Assembly (NCBI GenBank): GCA_030525685.1
Contig: JAUNEG010000013.1
Coordinates: forward strand, 1-64,000
Source: Atopobiaceae bacterium
GTDB lineage: Bacteria > Actinomycetota > Coriobacteriia > Coriobacteriales > Atopobiaceae
DNA: 64,000 bases
Reading direction: 5' to 3'
Part shown: positions 24,917 through 33,531 of the stretch, piece after piece
Layout of the letters: each line of letters begins with the position of its first letter
How positions within the stretch are numbered: position 1 is the first letter of the stretch
Notes under the pieces: model-generated
What the model saw: only the letters and a program-made list of their open reading frames with translations
The model's database searches: none
What the model was told of the DNA's origin: nothing
Program-made: the position numbers and the translations under genes

Positions 24917-26041
24917 CTAGCCGAGCAGCTTGTCGAGGACGCCGTTGTTGCCCATCTCAGCATCCTGGTCAACCGGCTTGCGAAGCAGGAAGTAGAGGAT
25001 CCCGGTGACGAGGGCGCCAGCCAACCAGAACAGGACGAACTGGAGCGGGTTGCTCATCATGCCGATGACGAACACACCGCCGTGGACGGCGACGGACTCG
25101 AGGGCGAAGTAGCCGCAGAGGCCGCCGGAGATAGCGCCGCCGATCATGCAGGGAACGAGGCAGCGCCAGGTGTCCTGCACGAGGAACGGAATGACGTACT
25201 CCTGGATGTAGCAGCAGGCCAGGACGAGGCCGGAGATCGTGGTCGAGCGCTCCTTGTCGGTGAACTTCTTCTTGCCGGTGAAGCGGTCGATGATCTGGGC
25301 GATGCAGACGCCGAGCGGGTTCTGCATGCCGCCGCACATCTTGCAGGCAGCCGGGCCGAAGACGCCGTCGGCGTTGAGGCCGTTGGCGACGAGGGCGACG
25401 GCCTTGCCGATCGGGCCGCCCTGGTCGATGGACATGCCCGCGCCGATCGCGGCGCCGAAGACGAAGCCGCCGGCACCCTGGAGGTCAGTGAGGGAGTTGA
25501 CGACGAGCGTGTTGAGCCAGCTCACCGGCACGCCCACGACGTACCACATGAGAAGGGCGGTGATGGCGGTGCCGAACACCGGGATCAGCAGAATCGGGAA
25601 CACCGAGGAGACATCCGTCGGGACCTTCTTCGAGAGCTCCTTGAGGTAGTTCACGACGTAGCCGGCGATGATGCCGCCGAGGACGGCGCCGAGGAAGCCG
25701 GCCTTGATCGTGTTGGAGATGACGCCCACGGCGAAGCCGGGAGCGAGGCCGGGCTTGTCGGCCAGGGCCCACGCGATGTAGGCGCCGATGACGGGAACGC
25801 ACACGTCGAAGATGGCCGCGCCGATGGCGTAGATAACCATGGCGAGCGTGTACTGGGTGTAGTCACCCACGGCAGCCATGTCCGCGGCGATGTTGTAGCC
25901 GCCCATGGCCTTGGCGATGCCCTCGATGACACCGCCGCCGACGATAAACGGAATCATGTAGGAAATGCCGGTCAGGACGGCATCCCAGATAATGGCGCCC
26001 TGGCTCTTCCTCTTGGCACCCTTGCGCTGAATCTCTGCCAT
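24917..26041 (-). CDS. PTS fructose-family transporter subunit IIC
   Basis: 374-residue membrane channel of a fructose-type phosphotransferase system with about eight to ten hydrophobic segments. Typical sequences are AVLTGISYMIPFIVGGGVIEGIA at the N-terminus, GAVLGGIIAGY and ACKMCGGMQNPLG. Overlaps the EIIB stop by one base, so EIIB and EIIC are translated together. No IIA domain is fused or adjacent. The sugar is unknown; downstream aldolase suggests a ketose or ketose-like substrate. Confidence 0.92.
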   Translation of the reverse strand: MAEIQRKGAKRKSQGAIIWDAVLTGISYMIPFIVGGGVIEGIAKAMGGYNIAADMAAVGDYTQYTLAMVIYAIGAAIFDVCVPVIGAYIAWALADKPGLAPGFAVGVISNTIKAGFLGAVLGGIIAGYVVNYLKELSKKVPTDVSSVFPILLIPVFGTAITALLMWYVVGVPVSWLNTLVVNSLTDLQGAGGFVFGAAIGAGMSIDQGGPIGKAVALVANGLNADGVFGPAACKMCGGMQNPLGVCIAQIIDRFTGKKKFTDKERSTTISGLVLACCYIQEYVIPFLVQDTWRCLVPCMIGGAISGGLCGYFALESVAVHGGVFVIGMMSNPLQFVLFWLAGALVTGILYFLLRKPVDQDAEMGNNGVLDKLLG

Positions 26042-26367
26042 TAGCTAATAGCCTCCAATACTTCTTCCACGACCGAAGCAGCGGTCTCGACCGTCATGAC
26101 CTCTTTCGTCTTGCAGCTGAGCGTCGGGATGGGATCAAAGCGCTCAGGGTTCTTGATCGCCACGTCCGCGGCGATGATCGCTGCGTCGGCGCGCGCGAGG
26201 TCCTCGTCGGTGATCACGTTCTCCATGCCCGTGGCGCCCTGGGTCTCGATCTTGGCCTCGCAGCCGGCGGCCTCGATTGCCTTGGTCAGGGACTCGGCGG
26301 CCATGAACGTGTGCGCGATTCCGATCATGCACGCGGTGACGCCGACGATGTACTTCTTCTCTGCCAT
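26041..26367 (-). CDS. PTS fructose-family EIIB with altered phosphorylation loop
   Basis: 108-residue EIIB that receives phosphate on Cys and gives it to the sugar during transport. The active Cys is in TACMIGIAHTFMAAE; the family norm is CPTGIAHT, so Pro-Thr is replaced by Met-Ile here. The rest (ETQGATGMEN) is normal. ATG 26367 follows AGGGGGG. First gene of the catabolic block, transcribed from the AT-rich region 26369-26668. Confidence 0.9.
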   Translation of the reverse strand: MAEKKYIVGVTACMIGIAHTFMAAESLTKAIEAAGCEAKIETQGATGMENVITDEDLARADAAIIAADVAIKNPERFDPIPTLSCKTKEVMTVETAASVVEEVLEAIS

Positions 26368-26668
26368 TTACCCCCCTCTCGATCTTCTCCGCAGCCTGCC
26401 CTGATCGATCCTCCTGGCCCCACGATCGGGCTTCTACTCGTATTGGAGGTCTCTGTGCGTCAATCATATTTCCTCCACAGTATTCGGAGAGTATAATGCG
26501 CTATTTGGGGTACTATTCATATCTTCTTCATATTATGTTCGTTTATTTGTTCGCTCATTTACAGGATTCTTGTGAAGTCTTGACAGCTATGAGGAAGTTC
26601 GACACATTTCCTACATAATTACGCTAGTCGAGAAGCGCCGTGAGGTCGCGGCGCGGGCGGGAGGGGCC
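26368..26668. promoter_or_regulatory. AT-rich divergent promoter region between EIIB and the PH-like gene
   Basis: A 301-base gap that is markedly AT-richer than its surroundings (especially 26450-26615). A perfect TATAAT is at 26492-26497 on the plus strand without a good -35; TTGACA at 26580-26585 is followed 17 bases later by CACATT (26603-26608) and could serve the plus-strand gene. No clear operator was found for the PTS operon. Confidence 0.4.
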
Positions 26669-27232
26669 GTGTCCAAGCAGACGTCCGGCGAGGCGCTCGT
26701 CATACGAGCCAAGATCATGCTGCCCGCCATATACCTGTTCATGGGCGTGTGCCTGTTCGCGGCAGGCATGCTCGCGCTCACCCAGCCGCTCCCCCACGCC
26801 GACAACCCGATGTTCCTGCGCGTCACGCTCGGAGGCCTCGGGGTTCCCTTCTCCGTCTGGCTCATCGCGTCGAACGCCCGCAAGATCCACCTCAAGCGTA
26901 ACGCGATCGTCATCGACGAGCGTGGCATCATCGACAACACCGGCAGCATGGCACCTGGGTTCATCGCCTGGGAGGAGGTCGAGGACGTCCACCTGCTCAA
27001 GCTCAAGGACGACACCTATCTCTGCGCCACCCCGACGGACTACGTCAGCTGGTCCGCGCGCCTGCGGCGTGGGCAGCGACGCCTCGCTCAGGCCAACCTC
27101 GACGCCGGCTTCGCCCCGATCAGGATCCAGTTCAAGAAGGCGACCGAGCGCTACACTGCTGCCGACGGCCTCGCCGCGGTGCGTCGGTTCCACCCCGAGA
27201 AGGTCTCGAAGGTCAGAAAGCCCAAGTATTAA
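26669..27232 (+). CDS. Membrane-anchored PH-like protein (STM3941-like), unknown function
   Basis: 187 residues. Two hydrophobic segments at about 15-35 and 50-65 precede a soluble domain with IVIDERGIIDNTGSMAPGFIAWEEVEDV, the recognisable core of STM3941-like/PH-like bacterial proteins. Function unknown in the family. GTG 26669 is preceded by GGGAGGGG. It is followed after 7 bases by the truncated permease, indicating that whatever once stood between has been lost. Confidence 0.6.
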   Translation: MSKQTSGEALVIRAKIMLPAIYLFMGVCLFAAGMLALTQPLPHADNPMFLRVTLGGLGVPFSVWLIASNARKIHLKRNAIVIDERGIIDNTGSMAPGFIAWEEVEDVHLLKLKDDTYLCATPTDYVSWSARLRRGQRRLAQANLDAGFAPIRIQFKKATERYTAADGLAAVRRFHPEKVSKVRKPKY

Positions 27233-27239
27233 ACCCTAG

Positions 27240-27956
27240 GAGAGATCCGCCGCATGCTTTGCCTCCTACGTCGTCTACCGCTCGCGCCCCCTCGAGGAGC
27301 GCATCTTCCAGCAGGCCAACGTCTGCGGGCTCAACATCGGGTGCTTCGCCCTCTCCTTCGTCCAGGCGTTCTTCCCTGCCGCCGGCGTCGTCGCCACCTG
27401 CCTGCTCGACGCCGGCAACTCCCTCATGGGAACGGGCGGCACCTGGGCGCTCATACGCTCGCTCGCGCTCGGGACCAACCACGACCGTCTCAGCGACCGC
27501 CTGAGGGTCTATACGCGCACGCTCTTCTCGTCCGTCCCGTTCGACTGCTACGTCGTGCTCATCGCCATGGGGCTCGCCGGCGCGCGCCTGCCCGAGCAGG
27601 TCATCACCCTCATCAGACCGATAGCCGACGCCAACGCGTTCCTTTCGATGTTCATGATTGGACTTATGATAAGGTTCAGCGTTGACGGGAGGAAGGCGGT
27701 CGAGCTCGCACGCCTGCTCGGATGGCGCCTGGCCTGCTCCGCTCTCCTCACCGCCGCCGCCCTGTTCGTCCTGCCCTTCGACGGCATCGTGCGCCAGGTC
27801 GTGATCGTCCTCGCCTGGGCGCCGGCCGCCTCCACCGGCCCGCTCTACACGCTCTGGGTCGGGGGCGACGAGGGACTCGCGGGCATGGACAACGCGCTGA
27901 CCGTTCTTCTCGGCGTGGTCATCATGACCGCGCTCGTCATAGTGATGGGAGTCTAG
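27240..27956 (+). pseudogene. 5'-truncated AEC-family (auxin efflux carrier-like) permease
   Basis: Continuous reading frame of about 238 codons directly after a TAG at 27237, with no start codon in frame until ATG 27426. The sequence (for instance NVCGLNIGCFALSFVQAFFP, then NSLMGTGGTWAL and LAWAPAASTGPLYTLW) is a membrane permease resembling the AEC family, which is usually about 310 residues; the first two or three membrane segments are absent. An internal start at 27426 would give a 176-residue fragment. A deletion next to 27236 is the simplest explanation. Confidence 0.65.
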
Positions 27957-28961
27957 GTGAGCATCCTCTGCTTCGGCGAGCCGCTGATGAGGCTCGCGAC
28001 CCTGAACCACGAGCGGTTGGACTCCGCGCTTAACCTCAACATCTCGTACTGCGGTGCGGAGACCGTCGTAGCCGTCACCCTCGCGCAGCAGGGCGAGAGC
28101 GCGGCCTTTGCCACCAAGCTCGCGAGCAACCGCCTTGGCACCAACGCCCTCATGACCCTCACGCGCTACGGCGTGGATACCTCCCGGGTGATCCGCTCGA
28201 ACGACCGCATGGGCATCTACTTCTCCGAGCGCGGCCTCTCGATCCGCCCCAGCATCGTCACCTACGACCGCTCCGGTACCGCCATGGCCAACGCCCTGCA
28301 CACCGACTTCGACTGGGACCACCTGCTCAACGGCATCGAGGTCCTGTTCTTCTCGGGCGTGGCGCCGGCCATCTCCGAAGAGCTCTACCTCGCCTGCAAG
28401 GAGGGCCTCACCGCCTGCAAGGGGCGTGGCATCCGCACGGTGATGGACCTCAACTACCGCGAGACAATGTGGGAGTCGCGCCAGGTCGCGCAGCGCAAGG
28501 TTGGCTCGCTGCTCTCCAACGTGGACCTGCTCGTCGCCTCCGAGGACGACATCATCGGCTACGAGGGCGCGCAGGTGGAGACCGAGGACGTCTTCGACTA
28601 CTGCCTCAGCTGGGCGAAGGGCATGCTCGCCGACTACCCGCTGCGCGGGGTCTGCGTCGTCGTGCGCAACGTCGACCGCTACGACTTCGCCGCGATCCGC
28701 GGCGCCATAGTCACACGCGAGGGATGCTGGCTCTCCGACACGCAGCAGGTCTCCGTCGCCGACATCTCGAGCTGCGGCAGCGTCTTCTCCGCCGCCATCA
28801 TCCACGGCGACCGCTGCGGCTGGGACCCCCAGTTCATCGTCGATTACGCCACGATGTCGAGCGCCTACAAGGCCACGATCTACGGCGACTACTCCTCCGC
28901 CACGGAGAGCGACATCGCCTCGCTGCTCGCCGCCGGCTTCAAGCCGCGCATCCGCCAGTAG
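27957..28961 (+). CDS. PfkB-family sugar kinase-like protein lacking the catalytic Asp motif
   Basis: 334 residues resembling 2-keto-3-deoxygluconate kinases: N-terminal FGEPLMRLATLNHERLDSAL, GAETVVAVTLAQQG, and TVMDLNYRETMW. The C-terminal signature, normally D-T-x-G-A-G-D with the catalytic Asp, reads VADISSCGSVFSAAIIHG, so the Gly-Ala-Gly-Asp anion hole/base is replaced by Ser-Cys-Gly-Ser. It may be catalytically impaired or have another role. GTG 27957 immediately follows the stop of the truncated permease, with GATGGGAG upstream, suggesting an old operon. Confidence 0.7.
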   Translation: MSILCFGEPLMRLATLNHERLDSALNLNISYCGAETVVAVTLAQQGESAAFATKLASNRLGTNALMTLTRYGVDTSRVIRSNDRMGIYFSERGLSIRPSIVTYDRSGTAMANALHTDFDWDHLLNGIEVLFFSGVAPAISEELYLACKEGLTACKGRGIRTVMDLNYRETMWESRQVAQRKVGSLLSNVDLLVASEDDIIGYEGAQVETEDVFDYCLSWAKGMLADYPLRGVCVVVRNVDRYDFAAIRGAIVTREGCWLSDTQQVSVADISSCGSVFSAAIIHGDRCGWDPQFIVDYATMSSAYKATIYGDYSSATESDIASLLAAGFKPRIRQ

Positions 28962-28987
28962 CTCCTTCGCCGCGCCTCACGTGGGCC

Positions 28988-29089
28988 AGAACCACCGGAT
29001 CGTCCCCGTTCTTCTCGGCACGCGGGTTAAAACTACCGGCTCGTCCCCGTTCTTCTCGGCACGCGGGTTAAAACTACCGGCTCGTCCCC
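28988..29089. repeat. 41-bp tandem repeat, two and a half copies, containing the GTTCTTCTCG motif
   Basis: Units at 28988-29028 and 29029-29069, then a 20-base partial unit to 29089. Each begins with an ACYACCGG(A/C)TCGTCCCC-type segment and carries GTTCTTCTCGGC. The last partial unit supplies the left arm of the terminator at 29079-29120. Confidence 0.85.
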
Positions 29090-29120
29090 CCTTCCCGAAG
29101 GGTTCGGAGGGGGACGAGCC
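29079..29120. terminator. Bidirectional terminator between the PfkB-like gene and ruvB
   Basis: 12-bp stem GGCTCGTCCCCC / GGGGGACGAGCC with a loop that itself contains a small hairpin; followed by GTCATTTCTAAC on the plus strand and GGTAGTTTTAAC on the minus strand. Confidence 0.75.
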
Positions 29121-29161
29121 GTCATTTCTAACTCGTCTGACGCCGAGAAGGACGCGCCCCC

Positions 29162-30223
29162 CTAACGTGCGACCGGGGGCTCGATGCCCAGGTGGTCGAA
29201 GGCCGCGAGCGTGGCCTGGCGCCCCTGCGGGGTGCGCACGATGAGGCCGCACTGCAGGAGATACGGCTCGTAGACGTCCTCGAGCGTGGCGGGGTCCTCG
29301 GAGACGGCGCTCGCCACGGTGGTGAGCCCGACCGGGCGCCCGCGGAAGGTCGAGCAGAGCGCGGTGAGGATCCGCACGTCCATGGTGTCCAGGCCCAGGG
29401 CGTCGATCTCGAAGAACTCGAGCGCCTCGGCCGCCACCTCGCCGGTGATGGTCCCCTCGCGCTTGACCTGGGCGTAGTCGCGGACGCGCTTGAGCAGGCG
29501 GTTGGCGAGGCGCGGGGTGCCGCGGGAGCGCGACGCGATCTCCGCCGCGCCCTGGGCGTCTATCCCCACGCCGAGGATGCCCGCAGAGCGGCTCACGATG
29601 ACCGAGAGCTCGGCGGGCGTGTAGTAGTCCAGGCGATACGAGATGCCGAAGCGGTCGCGCAGGGGGCCGGTGAGCAGGCCAGTGCGCGTGGTGGCGCCGA
29701 CGAGGGTGAAGCGCGGCACGTCGATGCGGATGGAGCGCGCCGCGGGGCCCTTGCCGATGACGATGTCCAGGAAGAAGTCCTCCATCGCCGGGTAGAGGAT
29801 CTCCTCGATCTGATGGTTGAGACGGTGAATCTCGTCCACGAAGAGGACGTCGCCCTCCTCGAGGTTGGTGAGGATGGCCGCGAGGTCGCCGGCGCGCTCG
29901 ATGGCAGGGCCGGAGGTGGTGTGCATCTTGGCACCCATCTCGTTGGCGACGATGCCCGCGAGCGTGGTCTTGCCCAGGCCCGGGGGGCCCGAGAAGATCA
30001 CGTGGTCGAGGGACTCCCCGCGGTCGCGCGCGGCCTGGATGAGCACGCGCAGGTTCTCGCGGACGCGCTCCTGGCCGATGTACTCGTCGAGGGTGCGCGG
30101 GCGCAGCGTGCGGTCCTGGTCGAGGTCGTCTGCCGTGAGCTCGCCGGTGACGTCGCGCGGGCCCGCCGTGCGCGCGACGGGCGCGGGCGTGGCGAAGAGG
30201 TCCTTCTCGTCTGCCTCCCACAT
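29162..30223 (-). CDS. ruvB: Holliday junction branch migration ATPase RuvB
   Basis: 353-residue AAA+ motor. Walker [10 protein letters not shown], Walker [10 protein letters not shown], sensor 1 GATTRTG, arginine finger region GPLRDRFG and the C-terminal winged helix ([13 protein letters not shown]). Works as hexameric rings with RuvA and the RuvC resolvase. ATG 30223 overlaps the ruvA stop (TGATG). Last gene of ruvCAB. Confidence 0.98.
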   Translation of the reverse strand: MWEADEKDLFATPAPVARTAGPRDVTGELTADDLDQDRTLRPRTLDEYIGQERVRENLRVLIQAARDRGESLDHVIFSGPPGLGKTTLAGIVANEMGAKMHTTSGPAIERAGDLAAILTNLEEGDVLFVDEIHRLNHQIEEILYPAMEDFFLDIVIGKGPAARSIRIDVPRFTLVGATTRTGLLTGPLRDRFGISYRLDYYTPAELSVIVSRSAGILGVGIDAQGAAEIASRSRGTPRLANRLLKRVRDYAQVKREGTITGEVAAEALEFFEIDALGLDTMDVRILTALCSTFRGRPVGLTTVASAVSEDPATLEDVYEPYLLQCGLIVRTPQGRQATLAAFDHLGIEPPVAR

Positions 30224-30858
30224 CAGCGACCACTCCCCAGGCGGCGCAGCGCGTAGGCGAGCACCTGCTCGATCGTGACGGCGCCGGCATCCTCATGTCC
30301 CTCGAGGGCGAGCTCGGCCTCCTGGGAGGTGAAGCCCATGGAGAGCAGCGCCTCGGCGGCCTCGGCCTCAACGCCGGCGGGGACAGGCGAGGCCGAGGGC
30401 GGAAGCCCGGCGTCCGGGCCGGAGAGGCCGACCAGCCCGCGCAGCTCGGCGTTCTTGGAGAAGACGTCCGAGAGCTCGACGAGCAGGCGGCTGGCCTTCT
30501 TGCGGCCCACGCCGGGCACCTGTGCCATGCGCGCCGCGTCCTGCGCCAGCACCACCTGGGCGAGCGCGGCGGGCGAGAACGTGGAGAGGACCGAGAGCGC
30601 GAGCTTGGGTCCCACGCCGGAGATGGCGCGCAGCTGGTCGAAGAGGGCACGCTCCTCCCGCGTGGCGAAGCCGTAGAGCTCCATCGCGTCCTCGCGCACG
30701 ATCATGCGCACGAGCACGGTCACGCCGGCCTCCCCCGCGTGCGGGAGCGAGGCGGCGGTCGTCGACGAGACGCCGAGCTCGAACCCCACGCCGCCTGCGT
30801 CGAGCACGACGCGCGACGGCGTGGCCTCCAGAAGCGTGCCGGTCAGCTGGACTATCAC
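30223..30858 (-). CDS. ruvA: Holliday junction DNA-binding protein RuvA
   Basis: 211 residues. N-terminal OB-fold ([27 protein letters not shown]), double helix-hairpin-helix ([14 protein letters not shown] and [16 protein letters not shown]) and a C-terminal RuvB-contacting domain ([16 protein letters not shown]). GTG 30858 is fixed by AGGAGG and by its GTGA overlap with the ruvC stop. Confidence 0.97.
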   Translation of the reverse strand: MIVQLTGTLLEATPSRVVLDAGGVGFELGVSSTTAASLPHAGEAGVTVLVRMIVREDAMELYGFATREERALFDQLRAISGVGPKLALSVLSTFSPAALAQVVLAQDAARMAQVPGVGRKKASRLLVELSDVFSKNAELRGLVGLSGPDAGLPPSASPVPAGVEAEAAEALLSMGFTSQEAELALEGHEDAGAVTIEQVLAYALRRLGSGR

Positions 30859-31361
30859 GTGAGGACCCTCCTTGCCTGGCCCAGATTCCTCGTGCGCGTG
30901 ACGTTGGCGTGGCAGACCGCCGCGGCGAGCGCGTCCGCGGCGTGGTCGGGACGCGGGTCGTGGTCCAGCGCGAGTATGCTGCGGACCATGTAGGTGACCT
31001 GGTGCTTGTCCGCGGCTCCCGTGCCCACGACCGCCTGTTTGATCTGCATGGGCGTGTACTCCCCCACCGAGAGGCCAGCCGTGGAGCACGCCACGATCGC
31101 CGCGCCGCGCGCCTGCGCCGTGGCGATGGCGGACTTGGTGTTCTCGCCGAAGTAGATGCTCTCTATGGCGAGCTCCGTGGGGCCGTACTTCTCGATCACC
31201 TCGGAGAGCGTGCGACATATGCGCCCGAGGCGCACGTCGATGGGCTCGCCCGCCGTGGTGGTCACGCAGCCGTAGGCGCGCGCCCGGCACGCGGACCCGC
31301 GCGTCTCCACGACGCCCCAGCCCGTGTGGGCCAGACCCGGGTCTATGCCGAGAATAACCAT
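30855..31361 (-). CDS. ruvC: Crossover junction endodeoxyribonuclease RuvC
   Basis: 168-residue Holliday junction resolvase. Catalytic acids in GIDPGLAHTGWG (Asp), AIESIYFGEN (Glu) and PDHAADALAAAVCH (Asp/Asp). First gene of ruvCAB; promoter with extended -10 TGCTAGGAT and a LexA-like box lies just upstream, indicating damage-inducible control. Confidence 0.97.
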   Translation of the reverse strand: MVILGIDPGLAHTGWGVVETRGSACRARAYGCVTTTAGEPIDVRLGRICRTLSEVIEKYGPTELAIESIYFGENTKSAIATAQARGAAIVACSTAGLSVGEYTPMQIKQAVVGTGAADKHQVTYMVRSILALDHDPRPDHAADALAAAVCHANVTRTRNLGQARRVLT

Positions 31362-31389
31362 GCTTCCCCTTGCCGCCGTGCGTGCCGTT

Positions 31390-31409
31390 CGAACGTCCGT
31401 TCTATCCTA
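31390..31409 (-). promoter_or_regulatory. ruvC promoter -10 and LexA-like SOS box
   Basis: On the minus strand, TGC-TAGGAT (-10 at 31409-31404) is followed at once by GAAC-GGAC-GTTC (31402-31391), matching the Gram-positive LexA consensus GAAC-N4-GTTC. A box at the transcription start would block RNA polymerase. SOS control of ruv genes is established elsewhere; here it is inferred. Confidence 0.65.
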
Positions 31410-31448
31410 GCACAAGCGCCGGGCGGCGTCCTCCCGGGAGCCGACGCG

Positions 31449-33269
31449 CTAGTTCTCCGAGAAGGGCCCGTCCCAGGGGTCCGCCGCCGGGGGCTGTCCC
31501 TGGCCACCGTGACGGCCGGACGCACCCTTCCCCGCTCCCGCGTCGAGGGACGAGAACCCGCCGCCCGCCGAGAAGTCGCGCAGGTAGCCGAGAAGGTCGA
31601 GGATGTCGCCCTCGTGCGCGCCCTCCCGCTCGGACGCGGGCTCGGGCGCCTCGGTAGCGTCGGGCGCGTCCGCGGAGAACTCCTCGAGGCGGGCCACCAG
31701 GCGCTCGGCGTCCGGGCGCGGGCGGTCGCGCCAGGCCAGCGAGACCGGGCCGCGGGCCTCGTCGAGCGTCCGGGACGAGACCGTGGGCGCCAGCACGCGG
31801 GCCGGCCGGGCCGTCTCGAGGTCCCTCAGGCGACCGACGACAGCACGCACGACGTCGGCGTGCCCGCGCTCTGCCACGATGTCGGACAGGGACAGCTCCC
31901 ACTCTACGCAGCCCGAGAGCACGAGGTCGGCGAACTCGATGCGGGACTCGGGGGAGCCCAGGCCCCCCTCGCCGGCGACGACGTCGGGCACGCGGACCTC
32001 CGCGAGCGCCTCGACCGGCAGGACCGGGGAGATCGCGTTGCGCATGCGCGCCAGGGCGAGAAGGTCGGAGCGGTAGAGGTCCGCGAACGGCTGGAGGGCC
32101 GCCGCGGAGAGGGTCGCCGGCTCGAGGGCGCGGCCCGTCTTGTCCAGCGAGCCGAGGGCGACGGCGCCGTTCTCGCGCGCGACGGCCGCCAGGCGGAGCT
32201 GCAGGAGGTCGGAGGCGGAGTCGGCGTCGGGCGCGGACGCGACGTCCGCGATGGTGACGTTCTCGTCGGGAAGGCGCAGCGCGCGCACCACGTCGCCCGC
32301 ACGGCCCGCGGCGGCGGGGCCGCCCTGCGCGACGACGGCGCGCACGTTGGTCGGCCCGAGGGCGTCGACGGCGAGCACCGCCGCGAGCAGGGAGGGCAGG
32401 GAGCCGTCCAGCGCGACGCAGGCCGAGGAGGAGCCGAGCTCCCCCACGAGCGAGGAGAGCCCCATCCCGAGGGCACCCCAGGTCAGAAGCGACGGGTCGT
32501 AGACCTCGGGCGTGACCGGATCAGACAGGGGGCCCTCCGCCGAGGGGTCGACGTCGCAGACGAGCAGCGCCTCCTCGAGCGAGGGGGCGCTCGCGGCGAG
32601 CTCCCCCCACGGCGCCAGCACGAAGCTCGAGCCGCAGCAGAGCTGCGTGTCGTAGCAGCCGAGCGAGCCCACGCCCACGACCCACGCCCTGGTCGCGCGC
32701 GCGTCGGCGGGGAAGCGACCCTCCGCGAGCGAGCTCCCGAGGGCGCTCGACGGGTCGTCCACGGCAAACCCGTACGGCGAGAGGAACACGATCACGTCCA
32801 CGTCGTAGGCATAGTCATCGTAGACGTCGAGGTCGTCGTAGGTGAACGCGACGCCGAGGCGGGCGCCGCGGAAGGGGATCTCCGGGAGGGCGTCGGAGGG
32901 GGCCTCCTCCCCCGCCGGCGACCCCGAGGCGAGCGACTCGAGGCGGGCGGCGAGGCGGACCGGGCGGACCTCGCCGCCGTCAATCAGCAGCGCGTCGGGG
33001 AGCGGCTCCCCGTCGAGGTCCACGAGGACCGGCACGAGGCAGGGGCAGGCGAGCTCGTCCATGAGGCCGGAGAGGCACTCGATGAGGTCGAGCAGGAGGC
33101 CCTCGCGCTCCGCGCCCAGGACGGGCGTGACGCCGCAGAGCGTCGCGGCGGGATACACCAGCAGGTCGACGCCCTGCTCGGCCGCCCGGCGCGAATAGTC
33201 GGCCATGCTTCGCGCGGTGGCCTCGAAGTCGCCCGCCCGCGTGGAGAGCTGCGCGATGCCGATTCTCAT
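31449..33269 (-). CDS. NAD+ synthetase-like protein with altered glutaminase and synthetase active sites
   Basis: 606 residues with the two-domain plan of glutamine-dependent NAD synthetase. The nitrilase-like N-terminal domain begins RIGIAQLSTRAGDFEATARS, but the catalytic Glu segment (usually FPEL) reads YPAATLCG and the Cys segment (usually ICEDIW) reads FTYDDLDVY; SPYGF remains. In the C-terminal synthetase domain the pyrophosphate loop SGGxDS is replaced near residue 305 by ALDGSLPS, though SLLAAVLAVDALGPTNVRAVV is otherwise typical. The tail is Gly/Pro-rich. Both active sites appear lost, so a non-catalytic or new role is likely. ATG 33269 follows GAGGGGG. Confidence 0.7.
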   Translation of the reverse strand: MRIGIAQLSTRAGDFEATARSMADYSRRAAEQGVDLLVYPAATLCGVTPVLGAEREGLLLDLIECLSGLMDELACPCLVPVLVDLDGEPLPDALLIDGGEVRPVRLAARLESLASGSPAGEEAPSDALPEIPFRGARLGVAFTYDDLDVYDDYAYDVDVIVFLSPYGFAVDDPSSALGSSLAEGRFPADARATRAWVVGVGSLGCYDTQLCCGSSFVLAPWGELAASAPSLEEALLVCDVDPSAEGPLSDPVTPEVYDPSLLTWGALGMGLSSLVGELGSSSACVALDGSLPSLLAAVLAVDALGPTNVRAVVAQGGPAAAGRAGDVVRALRLPDENVTIADVASAPDADSASDLLQLRLAAVARENGAVALGSLDKTGRALEPATLSAAALQPFADLYRSDLLALARMRNAISPVLPVEALAEVRVPDVVAGEGGLGSPESRIEFADLVLSGCVEWELSLSDIVAERGHADVVRAVVGRLRDLETARPARVLAPTVSSRTLDEARGPVSLAWRDRPRPDAERLVARLEEFSADAPDATEAPEPASEREGAHEGDILDLLGYLRDFSAGGGFSSLDAGAGKGASGRHGGQGQPPAADPWDGPFSEN

Positions 33270-33377
33270 ATGGTCCCCCTCGTTCTTCTCGCCTGCGCCC
33301 ATTGTCTCACAGCGGCGCGGGCCCACGTCCTTCTCGCTTGGCCCCGCACAGGCCGGCCACCCCACGCCCTCTTCACG

Positions 33378-33477
33378 TTGTGCACGAGTTAGCCATGCTC
33401 CCAGTCCCCATCGATTTGCGTTTGCGCAGGTGGCGAGAAGGTCCACGGGGCCGTGCGTCTCCCTAACTCGTGCACAA
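33378..33477. repeat. 100-bp inverted-repeat element, copy 3
   Basis: Perfect 15-bp ends TTGTGCACGAGTTAG (33378-33392) and CTAACTCGTGCACAA (33463-33477). The core TGCGTTTGCGCAGGTGG is followed by CGAGAAGG, and aligns base for base in position with the reverse complement of copy 4. Located between the NadE-like start and the superoxide reductase stop. Confidence 0.92.
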
Positions 33478-33531
33478 ATGAAAGGGCGGGCGGAAGACGG
33501 GATGGAGGGCCGAGCACCGCCGCGCACGAAA

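Noticed and set aside
27254-27685. A 143-codon frame overlapping the truncated permease
   Set aside because: Arg/Pro-rich and without similarity; the permease frame explains the codon pattern better.
28988-29089. CRISPR array
   Set aside because: The 41-bp repeats are contiguous with no unique spacers, and there are no cas genes.
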